A stretch of DNA of 64,000 nt. It comes from Celoporthe dispersa (Eukaryota; Ascomycota; Sordariomycetes; Diaporthales; Cryphonectriaceae). The DNA is taken from NCBI GenBank assembly GCA_016584495.1, contig WAID01000009.1:2108001-2172000 (forward strand). The letters are read 5' to 3'. The notes under the pieces are model-generated. The model saw only the letters and a program-made list of their open reading frames with translations. It did no database searches and was not told the DNA's origin. The translations under genes were made by a program, and so were the position numbers. Positions 35,739-46,759 of the stretch are shown in pieces (position 1 is the stretch's first letter; each line of letters opens with the position of its first letter).

Positions 35739-36497
35739 GATATGGCTTGTCTTGACCCCTCGAAAGTGAAGGTTTTTTGGGTGTTTTTTTATCAGCATGG
35801 TCTCCTAGATGCCTCATATGTGCATCTCTGGGTGTGATTACCACGGATTTCTGAAAAAGAAGAGGCTTTTTGACGCAGAGGGAAAAATAAACTATTCGGG
35901 ATCAGGGAGGACGAGGAGCGATGTACGTTCGAGAGAGGGCATATAGCAGGTCTAGGAGTGGAGGCCATGCTCTGCGCAGTGGTCCTGCTCAGCGGGCAGA
36001 CACACCCAGACGGCTGCCACTGAGGGCTTGGAGGATCTGGACCAGAGTCGATGATATACGGCACCAGTTTCTGGGCCAGCCGATCATACCCTGCTTCTGC
36101 CAGAGCCGAGTGGCCTGGCAAGGGACCCAGGACACAAGAGCGATGGTTGGCACGACCAGGTACAGCAAGCAGAGCCTGGACAGTCTGCTCGTGGGTGCAG
36201 ATTGGAGTGAGCCTTCGGGAGACAAGGCATCGTCGTCCTCATGGCCCTTTGCCGAGGCCACAGGTCCAAGGCGATGGAGGGCCAGATACTGGAGAAGGGA
36301 TCTAGCTGGTGGCCCCTTTGGTATGAATCAGGGTCGTCCTGTGTGTGGCCTTGTCGCCAGCCTCTCTAGCCCAGCTGGCAGCCATGAGCCGGTGACGGTA
36401 TCAGCGAGAACCTGCAGTCCCGTCGTCCGATCTTTCCGGCTTGCACATATAGACCACAACAACCTCAGCCTTTCCAACCGGGTGAGATAGTACGAGT

Positions 36498-36585
36498 TGG
36501 GGGTTTAGCTCAGGTGGAGAGATTCGTCTTGTAAATACTGAAAGGGCTGCGGTTTCGTAGAGGTCGAGGGTTCGAGTAAGGCTCC
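36498..36585 (+). other. tRNA-Thr-like sequence (probable tRNA relic)
   Basis: An A-box-like TAGCTCAGGTGG (36506-36517), an anticodon-loop-like CTTGTAAA (TGT in the anticodon position) and a B-box-like GGTTCGAGTAA (36569-36579) appear in the right order. However, the spacer between anticodon loop and T-arm is about 20 bases too long, the T-stem and acceptor stem do not pair, and no complementary 3' end to the GGGGGTT start exists. It may be a decayed or intron-bearing tRNA gene, or coincidence. Confidence 0.3.
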
Positions 36586-37000
36586 TAGAGACATTCCATA
36601 AATTACCGTGCTTTAACCAATGATCCCCAGACACAGTGCCAACCGTGCCACCCCTAGGTTGGAGCTCACTGCAAACAAATTCCCAATAACTCGAAAGAGG
36701 GGCGCGCTGTAGCGACCGCGTCAAGCGGTCGGCAGGGCGTGGTTACCAAGCGAGAGGTTTCTTTTTTTGGTGTTTTTGTTCTTTTCACTTCCCCTCCCTT
36801 TTCCTGTATGTTGCCTCCTCACCAGCATGCCCATCCATATTAGACCATCATATTGGTTATATCCTGCCATCATTTGTTTACTGGCTCTCGACCTGGACAC
36901 CAACGCCCGCTCGTCCTTGGCAAGGCCATCTCTCAATCACGCTGAACACACCCATCCATTGCTCTCTGCTTCGCTAGTCAGCCTCGCGCCAGAAAGTCTA

Positions 37001-37038
37001 TTTTTTTTTTTTTGTGTGTGCGTGTGTGTGTGTGTGTA
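37001..37038. repeat. T13 run followed by (GT)n
   Basis: T13 at 37001-37013, then an imperfect GT array to 37038. Intergenic. Confidence 0.85.
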
Positions 37039-38402
37039 TAGAAAGGCAAACGACTTAGCTGACGTATCAGCTTCGTAAAGTGCCAGGGTACAGACCCATC
37101 TGGCACTGACCGTCTTTTCTTGTTGCGTTTCCCCCACAGCCTGCCCAGCAGACCAAGCTGCCTGATGTAACCTTGAGGCAGAGTTTATCTGCGTACTTCT
37201 CAGCACCTCGAATCATCGGGACCTGGATTGGGCCTCGGCGGTGCTGGTTTTGGTTTGGGTTGTGGCTTCGCCCCATCTGCGCCTATGGTCATCGCCACTG
37301 TTGCTGGCGTGGGCAGCGGTCAGCAGGTCAGGCGCTCCTAGTAGGGAAGACCTTTGAGCAGCAGGAAAGCACACTCACCTTGGAGTTCGATATCGGTGCA
37401 GCCAACCTACAGGAGACGAAGCAAGAGGTGGACAGAATGTGTCACGCGACTTGAAAAAAGAAAGCTGAGAGGTCGGGAGTTGAACCGGGACTATTACCTC
37501 AAGCCCAGAAGAGGGGAAATAAAAAAGAATTAACGCAGACAGAGGGCGGGGATTTCTTATATATTATTATCGCCACCTTGTAATCATACCTACGAGCCAC
37601 CCAGCCCCGCCAATAATCCGACAGTCCGAGAGCCCGTCTTGCGAGGAGACGCAGCACATGTCTGGTTCCTTGGGAGCGCTGACCGCCTTTACGACTCCAG
37701 CGCAGTCAACTGATTTGGCTCTGAGACATAGAGAGCATGCTTAACCTTTCGGCATCCTGCCTCAATGAGGTGTTTCAGCTCCTCGTTGGGGACACCACTG
37801 TCAGCACGTGTACCTTCGGCCTCCTCGATCTGGCAGCTCGGCACGTCTCGGAGGCGAGGTGTCTACTGCTCACATATCCACAGCCAAGGTGGCCTTCCTG
37901 GGTGTTCAGCCATGTTATCAGCTGACCCTGAGGGGTTTATTCGAGGTCAACATGTCATTCACAGCCGGCTCTTTCCTCCCTCGGTGGCGATATCACCCTA
38001 AGAAGGGAGAAGAGGGAGACGTGGGGGCAGCGCTGGCAGGTGAGCATGGAAAGGGTGGGAAGAGGGCCCACGAGAAGGGGGGAGATCCATCGCTACTGGT
38101 GGTGTTGTCGTAAGCGCACCTGCCAGTGTTGCATCGCTGCTCATCAGGATGAACCAATCCCTTTGGGGGTTTGGTTCCTATTTGACGTCGGCGCAACTGC
38201 CGGGAGGCGAGAGCGTTGTCACCCGATCTTTTTTTTTGACAGGCCGCCAAACAGCGGCGGGAGCATCCGCTTGATAGGTCTAGAACGCCACATCTGTTAT
38301 TGATCTTTTCTCTCTTTGGTGGCCTGCTCCGAGAAGGAGGGGAGGGAAAGCTGGAGACTTCGTTTCATCCATCTTTTAGTGGTGAATCGTCTCTTTTTTG
38401 GA

Positions 38403-38424
38403 GGGGGAGGGGGGAGGGGAGGGG
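38403..38424 (+). other. G-quadruplex-type G-tract cluster
   Basis: G tracts of 5, 6, 4 and 4 bases separated by single A residues. It lies about 530 bases upstream of the SET gene start. Confidence 0.6.
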
Positions 38425-38954
38425 ATTTTTCTTTATAAAAACCCATCCCTTCCTGTCCTCCCCCGGAGTGCCGGGTGTTCTCTAGAAGACATCCTGAATT
38501 CCTGCAAGTGCACCAGGTTCAAGACTGTACTGGTAGGTAGGCGTAAAGCCAGACGGAGAGAGAGGCACATCATCACATGAAGTCAATTAATCACTCATGC
38601 TCCAGACTACTAGGCCGGATCCACCTTCACAAGACCAAAGGACATGAACTTGAACTGGACGTCTAGCAACCGCTGTGGGTCTCTGGAGAGAAACACCTCG
38701 GTCCAGTTCGGTCCAAAAATAGAAAAGCAGTACTTGCTTAGACTGAGAATGGAGACAAACCGTCCGTTCCCGTCGTCCTGTTGTCTCAGAACCTCGGGTC
38801 CTTGCCTGTGTCCTCCACACTAGAAAGTGTAGTTACAGTATCCATCCCCCTCCCCCAGACTGTACCCCGTGGAGTTCTCGATCTGGGGAAAGAATCACAA
38901 CCTCAGACCACCCTCTATATACTTCTTATACACTTGTATAATTACTTACAGATC

Positions 38955-39727
38955 ATGGCACCGCTAAAGCCCGACTGGCCACGGCCGTCGCACCCAGAGA
39001 TCCAAGAAGTGGTGTTTGGCGAGGAAGGGGAGTTCACCTCCAAGAGCCTGTCGAGAGTCGCCGTCCCGCCGTTTGGTGTCTTTGCCGAGATGACCTTTCC
39101 GCCATGTGTCCTCATCGAGAAGCCCTCGTACGCCTCGGTCCAGGTCGACCCGGACAAGCACATCCTTCTGAACAGTGATCTGCTGTATATGAACCACTCC
39201 TGCGAGCCGTCTCTGGTGAGTCAAACACAGTCATTCCCCCCACCTTGACGAAGAACATGATGAAGTTGTGTACTGTAAAAAAATAAAGAAGAAAGACAAG
39301 AAGAAAAAAAAAGAGACACACACACAGAGGGAGAGAGAGACTCGACGACAAGGGAAGGTTAACTGACTTTCTCTCCTCTTAAAGATCCTCGACACCAGCA
39401 GCATGCAGGTCCTCGCCGGCCCCAAAGGTCTACAGCCAGGTGACGAACTGACAGTCCGTTCTCCCCCGCTCCCCCGCTGAGAGCCCATCTTAGGCTTGGC
39501 TCCGCCGCCGTCAGTCCTGCTTACAGTGTAATATATAGTTCTTCTATCCCTCCACGGAATGGTTCATGGCCCAGCCCTTCACCTGCCTGTGCGGTTCTCC
39601 CTCCTGCCGCGGTGTCATCTCGGGCGCGAGGGATATGACCTCCTCAGAGCTCCAAGGGTACTGGCTGAGCGGGCACATCCGCAGCTTGAAGAGGCGGCAG
39701 CAGCAAGAGCTGGCGGTGAAGGCCTAA
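38955..39727 (+). CDS. Small SET-domain protein with post-SET cysteines
   Basis: Exons are 38955-39215, 39385-39453 and 39539-39727. Introns 39216-39384 (GTGAGT...AAAG) and 39454-39538 (GTCCGT...ATAG) are both in phase 0. The protein has 172 residues. Only the C-terminal SET signature is present: YMNHSCEPSL (Asn80-His81-Ser82-Cys83), LQPGDELT, then FFYPSTEW with the catalytic-type Tyr113, and FTCLCGSPSCRG with post-SET Cys126, Cys128 and Cys133. The SET N-terminal substructure is short (EFTSKSLSRVAVPPFGVFAEM). Small stand-alone proteins of this kind are common in filamentous fungi and could methylate lysine in a non-histone substrate; that is inference. A longer in-frame ORF starts at 38781, but the ATG at 38955 follows TTACTTACAG, a likely leader-intron acceptor. 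Confidence 0.8.
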
Positions 39728-40058
39728 AGTCTCAGCGAGGCCCGCCAGGTGTACTTAAGCATCATAGATGAGAATAGAAGGGGGTTTGCATACGGTAGAC
39801 ATAGAGAAAGAAGAAGAGAGAGAAAAGAAAAAAAGCCCGTGGAAGACCAAAATAGAAAGGAAAGATAGAATAGTTGTGAATAGTATTTCTTGTCTCCCTG
39901 GCACGCCCGCCTGAACTCCAGTCGCCCACCTTTGTTCGACATTGGCTTGCAACTTAGGTAATACAAAACCAGAAATGCATGGTCTATTCCCGATAAATAC
40001 AGCCGGTGTCCCGGGTCGCCGCGCATCGCCAACAAGAACTCCCCAACCCACTACTTGC
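39728..40058. other. Short convergent intergenic region
   Basis: About 330 bases separate the 3' ends of the SET gene and the type II membrane protein gene. It has purine-rich tracts on the plus strand (39795-39835) and no ORF. Confidence 0.5.
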
Positions 40059-41906
40059 TCACCTGTCCCGATCCGTCCCTACACCACCAGCATACCTGCT
40101 CTCCTCCTGCTCGAACTTGGCTCTCTCCACCCTCTCCCTGGCCAGGAACGCCCTGGCAAACTTCCACGCCTCGGTGTCTGCCAGGTTCCACGCCTCAATC
40201 GCAGTGCGGACGGTCAGGTCCTTGCCCTTGGCCTTGCCCGTGACGGCCCTCGCACGCTGCAGCAGGTCCGGCTCTCTCTTGAGCTCCTCGGGCTTTGCGA
40301 TTGGGCCGTCGTGCTTGTCGTGCTCCGGCTGTGGTCTCCTCTCTGGCCCGGGAACCGGCGTCTCGGATTTGCCCTGGTCGAGACCCTCGAGCGGGATCTC
40401 GAAGCCAAAGTGCCAGTCGAGATCATCAGGCAGCTCCTGCTCGGCGGAGAGCCAGATGGAGCGCGACGCGGCGAACTCGGCAGCCACGGCCTCCTTGAAG
40501 CGGATGACGCGGGGCGCGCCGCCGACGCCTGTCCCGAGGTACTCTTTGGTGACCTCGGCGAGCCAGAGGTCGCGTTCGGATTTGCGGCGAATCCAGGGGA
40601 TGTCCAGGGTATCTCTGAACTCGTTCAGGATGTGCAGCGTGTACGGGTGCGGCACCGTTCCTATCGTGTACAGGCCCGTCGTGTTGCGGTATCTAGGCGG
40701 GCTCGAGATCTTCATGGGCTGTGAGGAAACGCAGGGTGCGCATTTGGGGTTGTTGGGCGGGCACGACGATTGCATTGGTGACTCGGTACACTTCTGTAGC
40801 CGGTTGGCCAGCTCGACGGCGGGCTGGATCATCGTCGTGGTGTGCTTTGGCAGCGGCTTCAGCACCGAGATGCCCTTGTTGAAGCTGTTCTGCCAGGTCA
40901 GGTGTAGGTGAGAGCCGATGAGCTGGTTCAGCTGGTCCAGCCCCTTGGCGCGGTTCGTAGTGATGGCGGAGGCCACCACTTGGTACTTGTGCTTCAGAGT
41001 TTCGGCATTGTAATACGCCACCGACTTGGGCGCCTTGTCGACCCAGACCATCTTCTTCTCGGTGTCCTTCTCGGCCGGCACGGCATCAAGCAGAGTCGTG
41101 GCCGTCTTCATCTGGGAGCTGCCCAGGGCGGCCTTGATAGCCGCCGTGATGTCCTGCTTTGCCCCTGCAAAGAGACCATCGTCGAGGTTCTCCCACCTCG
41201 TGAGGCCTTGGTATTCACCCCGGCGCAGGTATGACAAGAGCGGATCGTCGTGGGCCGCCATGGGAAACGCGAGATAATGGGCCAGCAGGCCGCCTCCCAT
41301 GTTCTCCCAGGCAAGCCACCTCATCACATCCGTCTTCAGCGCGGGGTCGATGTCTACCATGTGCTGCAGCTCCTCGTATATGGGGTTGTTCATAGCCTCC
41401 TGCTCGCTCAGTATGATCGGCCTGAACCCTTGTGCCCACCACGCCCGACGCCACGACAGCAGGATCTCGCTCTCGGCCTCCTTCTCGGCGGGCTCCCTCT
41501 TCAGCGTCGTGTCGTAGTAGCAGTATATCTCGGTCCTCCTGGGCATGACGGGCAGCAGCGTCATCTCCTCGTCTAGCGTGTAGCTCGAGCTGAAGGGGAT
41601 CGCGAGCCACCTCCAGTCCGAGTACCAGTGGGAGTCGCCGTCCGTGGAGTTGGCCTGGGGCGTCAGCGGCTCGTGGGCCAGCGGCTTGAAGAGGCTGAAC
41701 GACGGCAGGTTCTTCCACTTTGGTATGGACATGGACATGGAGAACTTGTGGTCGGAGCCGGACAGCGTGGGCCCGGGGATTGAGGAGGGCGCGGTGAAGA
41801 GCAGGCTGAAGACGGCGAAGAGGGCTAGGCTGGCGAGGAGGACGGAGATGCGACGCGACGACACCCGCGGCACGGGGCGCCCAAAGACGACGTACTGCTT
41901 CGGCAT
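40059..41906 (-). CDS. Type II membrane protein, glycosyltransferase-like, uncharacterised
   Basis: A single uninterrupted exon of 615 codons from ATG 41906 to the stop at 40059. A short basic cytosolic tail (residues 1-20) is followed by one membrane helix (about 21-40, ISVLLASLALFAVFSLLF). The rest should be lumenal, a Golgi or ER topology. The core block MPRRTEIYCYYDTTLK, SWRRAWWAQGFRPIILSE, and DVMRWLAWENMGGGLLAHYL resembles fungal glycosyltransferase-like families, in which a DxxRxxxW..GG segment helps bind the sugar nucleotide. The C-terminal third is Lys/Glu/Pro-rich and charged. I cannot name the acceptor or sugar. An alternative is a non-catalytic Golgi scaffold. Confidence 0.8.
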   Translation of the reverse strand: MPKQYVVFGRPVPRVSSRRISVLLASLALFAVFSLLFTAPSSIPGPTLSGSDHKFSMSMSIPKWKNLPSFSLFKPLAHEPLTPQANSTDGDSHWYSDWRWLAIPFSSSYTLDEEMTLLPVMPRRTEIYCYYDTTLKREPAEKEAESEILLSWRRAWWAQGFRPIILSEQEAMNNPIYEELQHMVDIDPALKTDVMRWLAWENMGGGLLAHYLAFPMAAHDDPLLSYLRRGEYQGLTRWENLDDGLFAGAKQDITAAIKAALGSSQMKTATTLLDAVPAEKDTEKKMVWVDKAPKSVAYYNAETLKHKYQVVASAITTNRAKGLDQLNQLIGSHLHLTWQNSFNKGISVLKPLPKHTTTMIQPAVELANRLQKCTESPMQSSCPPNNPKCAPCVSSQPMKISSPPRYRNTTGLYTIGTVPHPYTLHILNEFRDTLDIPWIRRKSERDLWLAEVTKEYLGTGVGGAPRVIRFKEAVAAEFAASRSIWLSAEQELPDDLDWHFGFEIPLEGLDQGKSETPVPGPERRPQPEHDKHDGPIAKPEELKREPDLLQRARAVTGKAKGKDLTVRTAIEAWNLADTEAWKFARAFLARERVERAKFEQEESRYAGGVGTDRDR

Positions 41907-42793
41907 CTTTGCTTGGAGTCTCGAGGTCTGAGTCGGTAGCTTCGTAAAGGGTAGGGTGGCACAACCCTCTGGGCAGGAGGATGCAGGGAGGCGACGTGGT
42001 AGGACACGATCACGAGCAAGTGCAACACAGGCTCATCAACGAGTGTGGTCCAAGAAAAGGGTGTTCAATTCGACGCCGTCACAATGAATGATTGGTTGTT
42101 GAGGACGCGGCCATGGGCTGCGTCATCGAGAACTGTCGAGGCTGTCACCGCAGGCTCGAAAGACTGCCTCGCCGTTTACGGTGGTGGTTGTTGAAAGATC
42201 ACGGCCGGGGGAGGGCCGCCGTTGCACAACTTTGACAATCAAACAGCAATGCGCCTAGCAGGGATGCTTGCTGTTGCTAACTGCTGTCCGTCAGGGGGGA
42301 TCCCCAGTGCTGTCGGGTGCTGACGAGCCCGACTTGCAGGAATTCAGGGGTGTCTCACTCTGTAGTACAGCTTGTATTCTAATGCGCAAAGGCCTCAATT
42401 GCCCAGCACTTGGAGGCCTTGAACAGCCACCCCTTTCACCTTTCGGTTTTTGGGCCCTTCAGAGCGATCGGTAGCGCACAAAGATGGCGTTGTACATGGT
42501 ATGACATTGAATCGGTGCGACGACTTGATGCAATATCTCTCAGGTCTATTCTGTTGTGCGGGCGAGTTGCCCAAGGGGGGGAGCACTCTCTCCTAATGCT
42601 GAATTTCCCTTCTACGCCGTGCTAATCTAGCCTCTGAACACATATCCAAGAAAGCAAACGAGACACATTAAATATTTTTCTTACCACGCCATGCCGGTAT
42701 CAAAAAGTACGGGGTACAGCATCATTCGATAGCGTTTGGGAGGTGGCCGTCCGTCCGTTATAAGCCACTATTCTCGCGGACTGATGGGGCTCT
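41907..42793. other. Intergenic region, 5' flank of the type II membrane protein gene and 3' flank of the Uds1 gene
   Basis: About 890 bases between two minus-strand genes, with no gene-like ORF and no repeat of note. Confidence 0.5.
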
Positions 42794-45485
42794 TCAGCCC
42801 CCGGCTCTCCTCAGCGCTCGCAGCTCCTCTTCCAGCTTCCTGCGCTTGCTTTGCTCCTCCTGGTGACTTGTTAGCAGAAACTCCCGGATAAGCCAGACGT
42901 AGGTGAGGTTGAAGCTTACCCTCATCTCTTCCTGGAACCTCTTTCTCTCCTCCTTCATTGTTGTGCGGAACTGCTCGCTGAGCATGGTAGCGCCCGCCCT
43001 AGGACCTGTGCCTGTGGCGTTCGGACCCGCCTTGAACTTCTCTGCCTCGAGCTGCTCCTTGAGCCTGGTCACCTCGGCACGGTGCTTGTCCCGCAGCCCG
43101 CTGATCTCCGTCTCCAGCGTGGCTCGGTTCGCAGTCACCTCGTCCAAGCGGCCCTCGAGGTCGTTCTTCTCCCTCTCGGATGCAAGCGTCTCCTTGGTGA
43201 CGTCCTCGAGCTCCTTGACGGTGGCTGCCAGCTCCTTCTTCAGCTTTTCGACCTGTGCCGACGCCTCCCGCAGCTGCGTGTTCTTGGTCAGAGCAGCCGC
43301 CTCCGCGGCACGTTCTGAGCGAGATCCATAGGCTCCTTCCAGTTCGGCCTTGGCGATGGTCAAATCCGTCTTAAGCTCGGCCACCGTTATGTTCAGCTGC
43401 TCCAGTTCCTCGTCCCTGGCCTTGATTTCTTCCTCAAGCTTGTTGGCTTCCTCAGCTGCGGTTTTCTTGGCCTGGTCTACCTCCGCGAGCTGCTCGTTCA
43501 TGCTTCCGAGCTGCGCCTCAACGATCTCCAGCTTGTCCTGCAGGGCCTGGGTGTCGGCTTCCAGGGAGGCAATCTTGACATTTCGCTCTCGCAGCTGTTC
43601 TTGCATGACCGAGGAAGACGCCTCATTGTTGGCTGTGTGGGTCTCCTGTAGGGTCTCCAGGTCCGCAAGAGCTTGGTCGAGCTTCTTCTGCGTCATCTCG
43701 GCTTCCTCCTTGGCGTGTTGCACATTTTCTTCGGTGAACGCCAGCAGGTTCTTGGTCCTCTGCAGTTCTTCGACCTTGTTTCTGAGATCCACATCCTTCT
43801 CGCCATCGCCCCTGCTGTTCATCTCGCGCTGTTGTCTGATCTGCCTCTTCAGAACAGACTTTTGCTCCTTCAGACTCGTTGCTTGTCGGAACAGCCACTG
43901 CACCTTAGCAGAGAACGCGTTCAGCGAATAGGTCTCATTGAAGTCGAATGACTCGTCGGCAGACACGTCGTCATCGTCGTCCGGCATCCCCTTCCCAAGT
44001 CGAACTTGCTTTCGGGCTTCCCGTTGCCGGTTGATCTCCGCGTAGCCTGACTGGATGATATCCCACAGACCAGCGAGGACGGTCTCGACCTGCTGTGCCT
44101 GATGTGCATCAGCGGACGATGCAGCGGACTTCTCTAGCTGTATCTGCAGAGCTGGTATGGACCGGTCCATCCAGCCGAAATGCTCATCAAGTCCTGATTC
44201 CGCGGTTTCGGGCGGGGGAGGGTGGTCAGGATTGCCTGACGTTATCACTTCGTGCACCTGTCGGTTCAAAACAGTCATGCGTTCCTCGGCTTGCTTGAGC
44301 GACGCGGCCGTGCTCTCAGATTTCCTGACGCTGTCTGCAACGACCAGCTCCTGGTCTTGTTGGCTGTCCTGGATTACTGACAGAGCCTCGGTCAGATACT
44401 CCAGCTGTGTGTCCAGCATCCCCGGTTCCGAGGTTGCAGGAGGCACTGGCTTGTAATTTGCGTTTCTTGTCGGATTGGCCGAGATCACCAGATCCCGCAA
44501 CCGGTTGTTCAGGCCCTCGAGGTTTCGTTCCGTGCTCGTGATGGTGTCCATCTGTCCAGCGTTCTGCTGCTTCAGTAATTCCACCTCGTCCTTGAGCTGA
44601 TTCGTACGCTGCCTCACTGGCGACCTCGGCGGTATGGTGATGTCGGTCTTGGGCGAGCGGTTTCCTTCGGACTCATCCAGCGGGAAATATAAGCTCCTGT
44701 CGTCGATGTCGTCGTTCGAAAACTGCATGCTGCTCCGACCATTCGTATACGTATAGAGGCTCTCGGGGCTACCTGGTATGCCATTATTGAGCATGGGGGC
44801 CGCAGCACCCGAGTCCTTCGCCGAGGCTTTATGCGTGAGCTGCAGTATACCAGCAGTATGTTGTAGCAGCCGCCGCTGCGGCTCCATGATCCGCTTCTCC
44901 AGGTAGAACAGCTCCGAGGCCAGCTCCTCGCAGGCCCGCTCGCTGGCCTCTCTCTCCATCTGTGTCTCCGCTGCCTTCGGATCGACGGTCATCCGCTTTG
45001 CTGAGTGGTACAGCTTCGTCATGGCTATCGCGGCATCGCGGTATTTGGTCTGTATGGCCAGGTTTGCCCGCGCCTGCTCGATGCGCACAGTCAGGGACTG
45101 GATCTGCTTTTTCAGCTCGTCCACCTCTTCCTGCGACAAGATCTCCCATTCTTTGCTGTCGGAGAGGGCCGTCTCTGTAAGGAGGTGGACCTGTATCGGA
45201 TCCTTGAGGTCGACATTTACCGAGCTCTGGGGTCGCTCCGCGTTTAGCTAGAAGAGGAGAGCTGTCGTGTCAGCAGAGGAGCGGGCATAGATAGCCGGGC
45301 AGGCCAGAGGCGAGAGGGCGGGCGTCACGCACAGGATTGTAGCGCGGCTTCTCCAGCCCGAAGCCATTCAACACGTCCTTCCTGTATCCATCCATGATCT
45401 GCTTTGGTCCGGGACTGACACCCTGGGGAGGAGACAGGAGGCCGTCGTTGTAGCCATAATTATTGGTCGATATTCCGTTCATCAT
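42794..45485 (-). CDS. Coiled-coil protein with Uds1 (up-regulated during septation) domain
   Basis: Exons are 45485-45333, 45247-42920 and 42859-42794. Introns 45332-45248 (GTGCGT...TCTAG) and 42919-42860 (GTAAGC...CACCAG) are both in phase 0. The protein has 848 residues and an unbroken frame. Residues about 1-50 are a disordered lead (LLSPPQGVSPGPKQIMDGY). Residues about 60-180 hold the Uds1 signature DPIQVHLLTETALSDSKEWE and ILSQEEVDELKKQIQSLTVR. Long heptad-rich coiled coils follow to the end (EELQRTKNLLAFTEENVQHA, NKLEEEIKARDEELEQLN), broken by acidic linkers. The fission-yeast founder is expressed at septation, so a role in septum or cell-tip organisation is a fair inference. The gene is divergent from rat1 with about 1.3 kb between starts. 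Confidence 0.85.
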
Positions 45486-46759
45486 GACTAAAAAAGCGAT
45501 TCTGCCGGGGACAGTTCGCCGTCAAAACATGGTACAGGAGGTGGTCGAGTGTAGGAAGATCGCTCGGTGGAATGTATCGGTGCCGAGTGGCCGTGAAGGT
45601 ACTTGTGTGTCTGCCGTGCTCGACGTTCCCTCTTCAAAACAATGAGTGTGACGGACAATAGCAAAGGACACGCGATGCTTGGGGTATCACAACGAATGCA
45701 AAAAAGAGTGACTGGCCTGACCGAAGTCGAGGAGTTATTAGAGTTTAGGGAAATCGGCGTCTACACTGTAGATTCACATCGTTATTAAGGGCAAGATCGC
45801 GAATTCCGACTGGTAGATCAGATCCATCCGTCCCTCCTGCTCGTCCACGAGGCAGCACAGGGTAAAAGGGGGTGGGCAGCAAATTCAGACAGGGGGTTGG
45901 CTGCTCAGCCCCCTGAACCGTCTCCCTCACCAAGCCCACCCGGGCAAATTGATCCCATGTGGTTCCTGTAGTCCACAGTGGCAGGCCAGCCAGTCCCTCC
46001 AAACTCACTACCAGTACATTCTCAAGTCCTCGGGACTTGCGGAAGCTTCTCGCACAGCCCTTCAGAGAACCTCAGAAAACCATCAAGCGACTCACATGTC
46101 TCGAACCTAACGGATCTCCAGATTCAGAAGTACCCAGGTAAGAAGTAGGTAGGGGCAAAAATGCCAGACGAATCTACAGGGCTGGGGTACATACTATTAT
46201 TGCACCATGACCTTGGCTCAGTGTTCCAATGCGGTAGGACCCCTGCCCGCCCAGACTTGCCCGGTGGGGCCTGGAGCTGGAGCCGCATACCTTCTGTGCC
46301 GCAATCGATTTGTCGATGGTGCATTTCTTTCAAACCTCTAGCCTGACGATCTCCATCAATGCCCTGCCATCGACATCGTCATTGAGGTCCTTTGTCTCCT
46401 GACCTCTCCAGGCCATCCTCTTATTCCAAGTGCAGTCTCTGCATTCTGAAGGAACTCTTCCTTATCGGCAGATGTCCTCAGCTGAGCTGAACTGGTGTTA
46501 ACACAGACCTGAAGGTCTCGAGGTCGAAGGCTGATCACTGAACACTACAGCATCCGAGCTCAAAACAATCACGCGTCGCTCCGCTGTTGCGCATCGACCA
46601 CATCACCTGTGTCACTACAACTCAGTGCACACCTTGCAAAGACCTGCCTACTACCCGTGTGCAGGCAGGCAGGGCGTTGGCAGCTCCATATCGACATCAA
46701 TCCTAAGCATTGGTGGTCTCCTTGGGCAGAGGCCCCATAGCTCTCCCCCTCTCGACAAG
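45486..46759. promoter_or_regulatory. Divergent promoter region of the Uds1 gene and rat1
   Basis: About 1.27 kb between two divergent starts. It holds both promoters and leaders. A few short upstream ATGs lie in the rat1 leader (46625, 46710), the first in frame with rat1 but without family-like sequence. No canonical TATA box is obvious. Confidence 0.5.

Larger units (their letters stand above)
34943..38954. other. Gene-free region of 4 kb
   Basis: This lies between the starts of two divergent genes (phosphatase, minus; SET protein, plus). No ORF has domain-like sequence. It contains a long CT array (35691-35736), a tRNA-like relic (36498-36585), a T13 plus GT array (37001-37038) and a G-tract cluster (38403-38424). 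A bit of sequence resembling a tRNA T-arm occurs near 37470-37500 but does not fold. Confidence 0.5.

Noticed and set aside
37440..37560. Possible tRNA T-arm (GGTTCAACTCC on the minus strand)
   Set aside because: The flanking stems do not form and there is no A-box at the right distance.
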